A DNA stretch of 64,000 nucleotides from Prorocentrum cordatum (taxonomy: Eukaryota; Sar; Dinophyceae; Prorocentrales; Prorocentraceae). Both the position numbers and the translations under genes were made by a program. Location: contig CAUYUJ010014339.1 of NCBI GenBank assembly GCA_963575745.1, forward strand, positions 298,380 through 362,379. The letters are read 5' to 3'. The notes beneath the pieces were generated by a model. It was not told the origin of the DNA. It saw nothing but the letters and a program-made list of their open reading frames with translations, and made no database searches. Each line of letters starts with the position of its first letter. Position 1 is the first letter of the stretch. Below are positions 61,733 through 64,000 of this stretch, in pieces.

Positions 61733-63871
61733 CTACTCTAAACCTACTTCATTTGTTTTGCGCCTCAAGCAAGCCCTGCATTCAAAGGGAAGTCTCGGGG
61801 ACAGTCCTGGCCAGTCCTGCTGCGCGGCCGATGGGATCTCGAACTCACGCGGGCTGCTCTCGTCAAGGAGGCCGATGGTCCGGTGCCCGGACTTCAGCCT
61901 GGTCATGGCAATGGTCCTGGTCGCCCCCATCGAGCTCACGGTGAGCTCGTCCCGAGCCAGGTCCACTACTGCCCCGAGGCTCTCCAGCCAGCGCACTGGG
62001 AGCAGGAGCGGCACGTCCTCGGCCACCACCCGGAACAGGATCAGGCACCGGATGCCGCCCTTTGTCACTGCCACCATCGCCTCGCCAACGACCTTCGACC
62101 TGCCCCCGACTCCCTTGGCCGATGCTGGGCCCGCAACGTCCCGGACGGGGATGTTCCACCCACGCTTCTGGTACAGCATCTTCAGATCCTTCAACTGCTT
62201 CTCGCCTACCAGAGCCTGTCCGGCCGCCGTGTCGACCATGCCCTCCGGCTCGTCCCCCTCGAGGTCGAACGCGAAGGTGGCGTTCGGGAGGCTCGGCCCG
62301 AGCACCCTGAAGATCAGCTCCTGGATCCTTGGGCCGCCGACGAGGTACGTGCCGTCGTCGATGTCGTCTGTGGCGCTGGCCGCCACGTAGAGCACCCGGC
62401 CTCCCGCATCCTTCTTCGGCTTGGACGCGGGGTTCGGACCGACTTCGGGCTTCGACTTCGGCTTGTACGGGTTGGTGCATTCCTTCCGCCAGTGGCCCTT
62501 CTGGCCGCAATTGGCGCACCTCGTCCTCTCCTTGAGCCGACTGATGCTCAGCCGCTGCCGTCCGGCCCCCGGGCGGGGAGCTTGGCGGCCTCCGCTCCTC
62601 TTGGAGTCGAAGAAGCCTCGATCCCTGGCGATCGCTGCCTTCAGCTCCTTTGACTCGGCCCAGCGACGAGGTCTGCCCTCCTTCTGCCTCTTCTCGTCGA
62701 GGACGGCGGCCAGCACCATGCACGCCTGGTCCTCGTCGAACTCCTGGGCCGAGATGGCCTCGTAGAGCGACATCACGTCCTCGTCGTCCATGATGAGGTC
62801 CTCCTCCAGCTCCAGGTACGTCACGTCCTGCTCGTCTTCCTCGCTGTCGCCGTCGACGGCGTACACCTTCTGCTTCTTGGTGGACCCCTTCCTTCTGACG
62901 TCCATCTTCATCAGCCCTCGCCGGATGGACTCCAGGTCCTCTTGCCCCTGTGTGATCGACATCAGGTTGATCAGGTTCTGATCTGACAGCCCCGCGCCGT
63001 TCTTCAGCTGTTGCACCTGGATCTTTTCTGGGAGCTCCAGGCCATGTCGACGTGCTGTTCTCACCTGCACGTCTCTCCTCATCACATACTGCGCGTAGGT
63101 CTCCCCTGCTCGAATCTCCGTGTCCTCCAGCGCGAGGCGACATGCTTCCTTCGCCTCGTCGCCGTCCTGGTCGCCCCGGCACCTCCTCATGAACTGGAAG
63201 AGCGTCTCCATGCCGTTGACACCGTCCAGCTCGTCGGCGTAGTGCAAGAGCCTCTCCTGCAGGTCCGCCGGCAGCCCGTCGATGACTTTGCCCGCCTGCT
63301 GCTCCGGCGGCAAGCCTGTCCAGCGACTCCACCGCTTCACTTGCACCAGCCACGTGTCGAGCCTCTCGAAGCCCGCCCATGGGGCGGGTCCCTGCGTGTC
63401 ATTTGGCTTCCATCCGCTGCTGTGGCCGCCTACGCTGCCATCCCACGGCCATGGAGCCTGAGGCTGCTGGGCCGCGACGGAGCCCTGGGCGCCGACCGCC
63501 GCGGGCGTGGACGCTGCCGCCGCTGGCGCAGCCGCGGCGCCGGCTCCCGCGACGGCGGGGCGGGGCTCGGCGACTGGTCGGGCCGTCGTAGTCGGCGGGA
63601 GTGCTGCCGCTGATGACGATGCCGCGACGCCTGCCCATGCGGCGGCTGATGATGTCCCCGCAGCAGCTGATGCGGTCGGTGAGCTGGCTCTTGCTGTCTC
63701 CCCGGCTCCTCGGGCGGCTGGCGTCTGCTGCGCTTCACTGGCCGCTGGGGGCAGGGGTCCAGCGGACCCTCGAGTCGGTCGACTTGTCTCGATTGCTGCT
63801 CCTGCCGTCGGCTGTGTCTGCTCGTTCATCAGCGCTGTCGGGAGTGGAGGCTGCTCTGGCACTGATATCAC
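61733..63871 (-). CDS. Copia Gag with CCHC knuckle and aspartic protease
   Basis: 712 residues from ATG 63871. Residues 1-130 are Ala/Pro/Gln-rich and low complexity. About 145-330 is a Gag-like helical region (WAGFERLDTWLVQVKRW; LPADLQERLLHYADELDG; ETYAQYVMRRDVQVRTARR). An acidic stretch (DGDSEEDEQDVTYLELEEDL) follows. The zinc knuckle CANCGQKGHWRKEC is at about 455-468. The protease region has GMVDTAAGQALVG (~545), where retropepsins carry D-T/S-G, followed by a plausible flap and C-terminal hydrophobic segments (IRCLILFRVVAEDVPLLLPV). The last five codons and the stop are in the TAGGTT-type end of an insertion, so the natural C-terminus is lost. Role: particle assembly, RNA binding and polyprotein cleavage. 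Confidence 0.85.
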   Translation of the reverse strand: MISVPEQPPLPTALMNEQTQPTAGAAIETSRPTRGSAGPLPPAASEAQQTPAARGAGETARASSPTASAAAGTSSAAAWAGVAASSSAAALPPTTTARPVAEPRPAVAGAGAAAAPAAAASTPAAVGAQGSVAAQQPQAPWPWDGSVGGHSSGWKPNDTQGPAPWAGFERLDTWLVQVKRWSRWTGLPPEQQAGKVIDGLPADLQERLLHYADELDGVNGMETLFQFMRRCRGDQDGDEAKEACRLALEDTEIRAGETYAQYVMRRDVQVRTARRHGLELPEKIQVQQLKNGAGLSDQNLINLMSITQGQEDLESIRRGLMKMDVRRKGSTKKQKVYAVDGDSEEDEQDVTYLELEEDLIMDDEDVMSLYEAISAQEFDEDQACMVLAAVLDEKRQKEGRPRRWAESKELKAAIARDRGFFDSKRSGGRQAPRPGAGRQRLSISRLKERTRCANCGQKGHWRKECTNPYKPKSKPEVGPNPASKPKKDAGGRVLYVAASATDDIDDGTYLVGGPRIQELIFRVLGPSLPNATFAFDLEGDEPEGMVDTAAGQALVGEKQLKDLKMLYQKRGWNIPVRDVAGPASAKGVGGRSKVVGEAMVAVTKGGIRCLILFRVVAEDVPLLLPVRWLESLGAVVDLARDELTVSSMGATRTIAMTRLKSGHRTIGLLDESSPREFEIPSAAQQDWPGLSPRLPFECRACLRRKTNEVGLE

Positions 63872-63929
63872 TGCCCAGTTTCCTCTCCACTCCCAAGTCT
63901 GCGATCTCCAGTTGTGGTAGCTGTTGCTG

Positions 63930-63940
63930 CTCTGCCACCA
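63930..63940 (-). other. Candidate primer-binding site (initiator-tRNA type)
   Basis: The minus strand reads TGGTGGCAGAG. The complement of many eukaryotic initiator tRNA-Met 3' ends is TGGTAGCAGAG, so ten of eleven bases match. It lies 59 bases upstream of the gag ATG. The bases before it do not end in CA as an LTR should, which weakens the call. Confidence 0.3.
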
Positions 63941-64000
63941 CCAGTCGTTCCAGGCGCTCCCGCCAAAATGGCTGTCGGCACCTTGCGACCATGGATCTCG

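Larger units (their letters stand above)
58924..61757. mobile_element. 2.83-kb insertion with TAGGTT-type inverted ends splitting gag from pol
   Basis: Left end (plus) ATAGGTTTTAGATAGGTTC, AAAAGTAGGTTC. Right end, read from the minus strand, GTAGGTTTAGAGTAGCTCC, TGAAGTAGGTC. The ~31-base ends match at roughly 80%. The gag stop codon lies inside the right end and the upstream stop that limits pol lies inside the left end. The interior holds a CTC tract (59640-60015), a central GTAGGTTTGAA array with its inverse (60033-60330), and CCAAGA-rich sequence (61190-61440). I see no transposase. Short direct repeats at the flanks are not clear (both sides contain CATTT). Confidence 0.65.
51829..64000 (-). 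mobile_element. Ty1/copia-type LTR retrotransposon, interrupted, 5' end outside the window
   Basis: Order on the minus strand: possible primer-binding site (63930-63940), Gag-protease (63871-61733), a 2.83-kb insertion (61757-58924), Pol (58906-51908) with integrase before reverse transcriptase, which defines the copia type, then a candidate polypurine tract. All enzymatic cores are intact as read. The 5' LTR would lie beyond 64000. GC-rich codons in gag and pol match the cellular gene fragments rather than the repeats. Confidence 0.85.

Noticed and set aside
63735-63992. 85-codon minus-strand frame at the right edge
   Set aside because: Out of frame with gag, overlaps its N-terminus, and lacks any motif.

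Overview
The window looks like nuclear DNA of a dinoflagellate. It is GC-rich, gene-poor and dominated by simple repeats, satellites, hairpin-type small transposons and two reverse-transcriptase elements. Three observations point to this group: a small intronless gene carries a degraded copy of the dinoflagellate spliced-leader 3' end in its 5' flank; the LINE protein has a C-terminal zinc ribbon that I associate with dinoflagellate LINEs; and the gene cut by the left edge has a signal peptide followed by a transit-like segment, as in plastid-targeted proteins of secondary algae. A high-GC genome such as Prorocentrum would fit, but the species is inference. A run of exactly 100 N at 13901-14000 shows this is scaffolded sequence. 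I see no rRNA, tRNA, CRISPR array or bacterial operon.

Layout. 1-400: the 5' end of a secreted or plastid-targeted gene, minus strand. 400-17,100: repeats only. These include hairpin elements, AATCG-rich repeats, two GTA microsatellite blocks (4.4-6.05 kb and 12.4-13.4 kb), a 3.1-kb satellite (6.2-9.26 kb), a GGATCC-bearing tandem repeat running into the gap, and a CAT/CAG tract. 17,100-21,165: a 5'-truncated, frameshifted LINE with reverse transcriptase, RNase H and two zinc motifs, lying between GGA tracts. 21-27.5 kb: purine/pyrimidine tracts, TA microsatellites and more hairpin elements. 27,546-27,801: a 54-residue Lys-rich gene with the spliced-leader relict. 27.8-42 kb: a pile-up of nested non-autonomous elements and a satellite of ~102-bp units (30.8-32.3 kb). 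42-49 kb: two fragments of cellular-looking coding sequence among composite repeats, a minisatellite and a 343-bp tandem duplication. 50.8-51.3 kb: two more hairpin elements. 51.8-64 kb: a Ty1/copia-type retrotransposon on the minus strand.

The copia element is the main coding content. Its Gag-protease ORF (61,733-63,871) and its Pol ORF (51,908-58,906) are separated by a 2.83-kb insertion with TAGGTT-type inverted ends. The gag stop lies inside one inverted end and the upstream limit of the pol frame lies inside the other. Pol carries integrase, reverse transcriptase and RNase H with their catalytic residues, and ahead of integrase a ~210-residue domain whose motif order resembles a cytosine-5 DNA methyltransferase. 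A second open frame of 234 codons with a zinc-like C/H motif overlaps the N-terminal part of the Pol frame.

At least fifteen families of short inverted-repeat elements occur, several in 3-6 copies and several nested in one another. Some carry microsatellite tracts between their arms. This suggests recent, repeated activity of non-autonomous DNA transposons whose transposase is not in the window.
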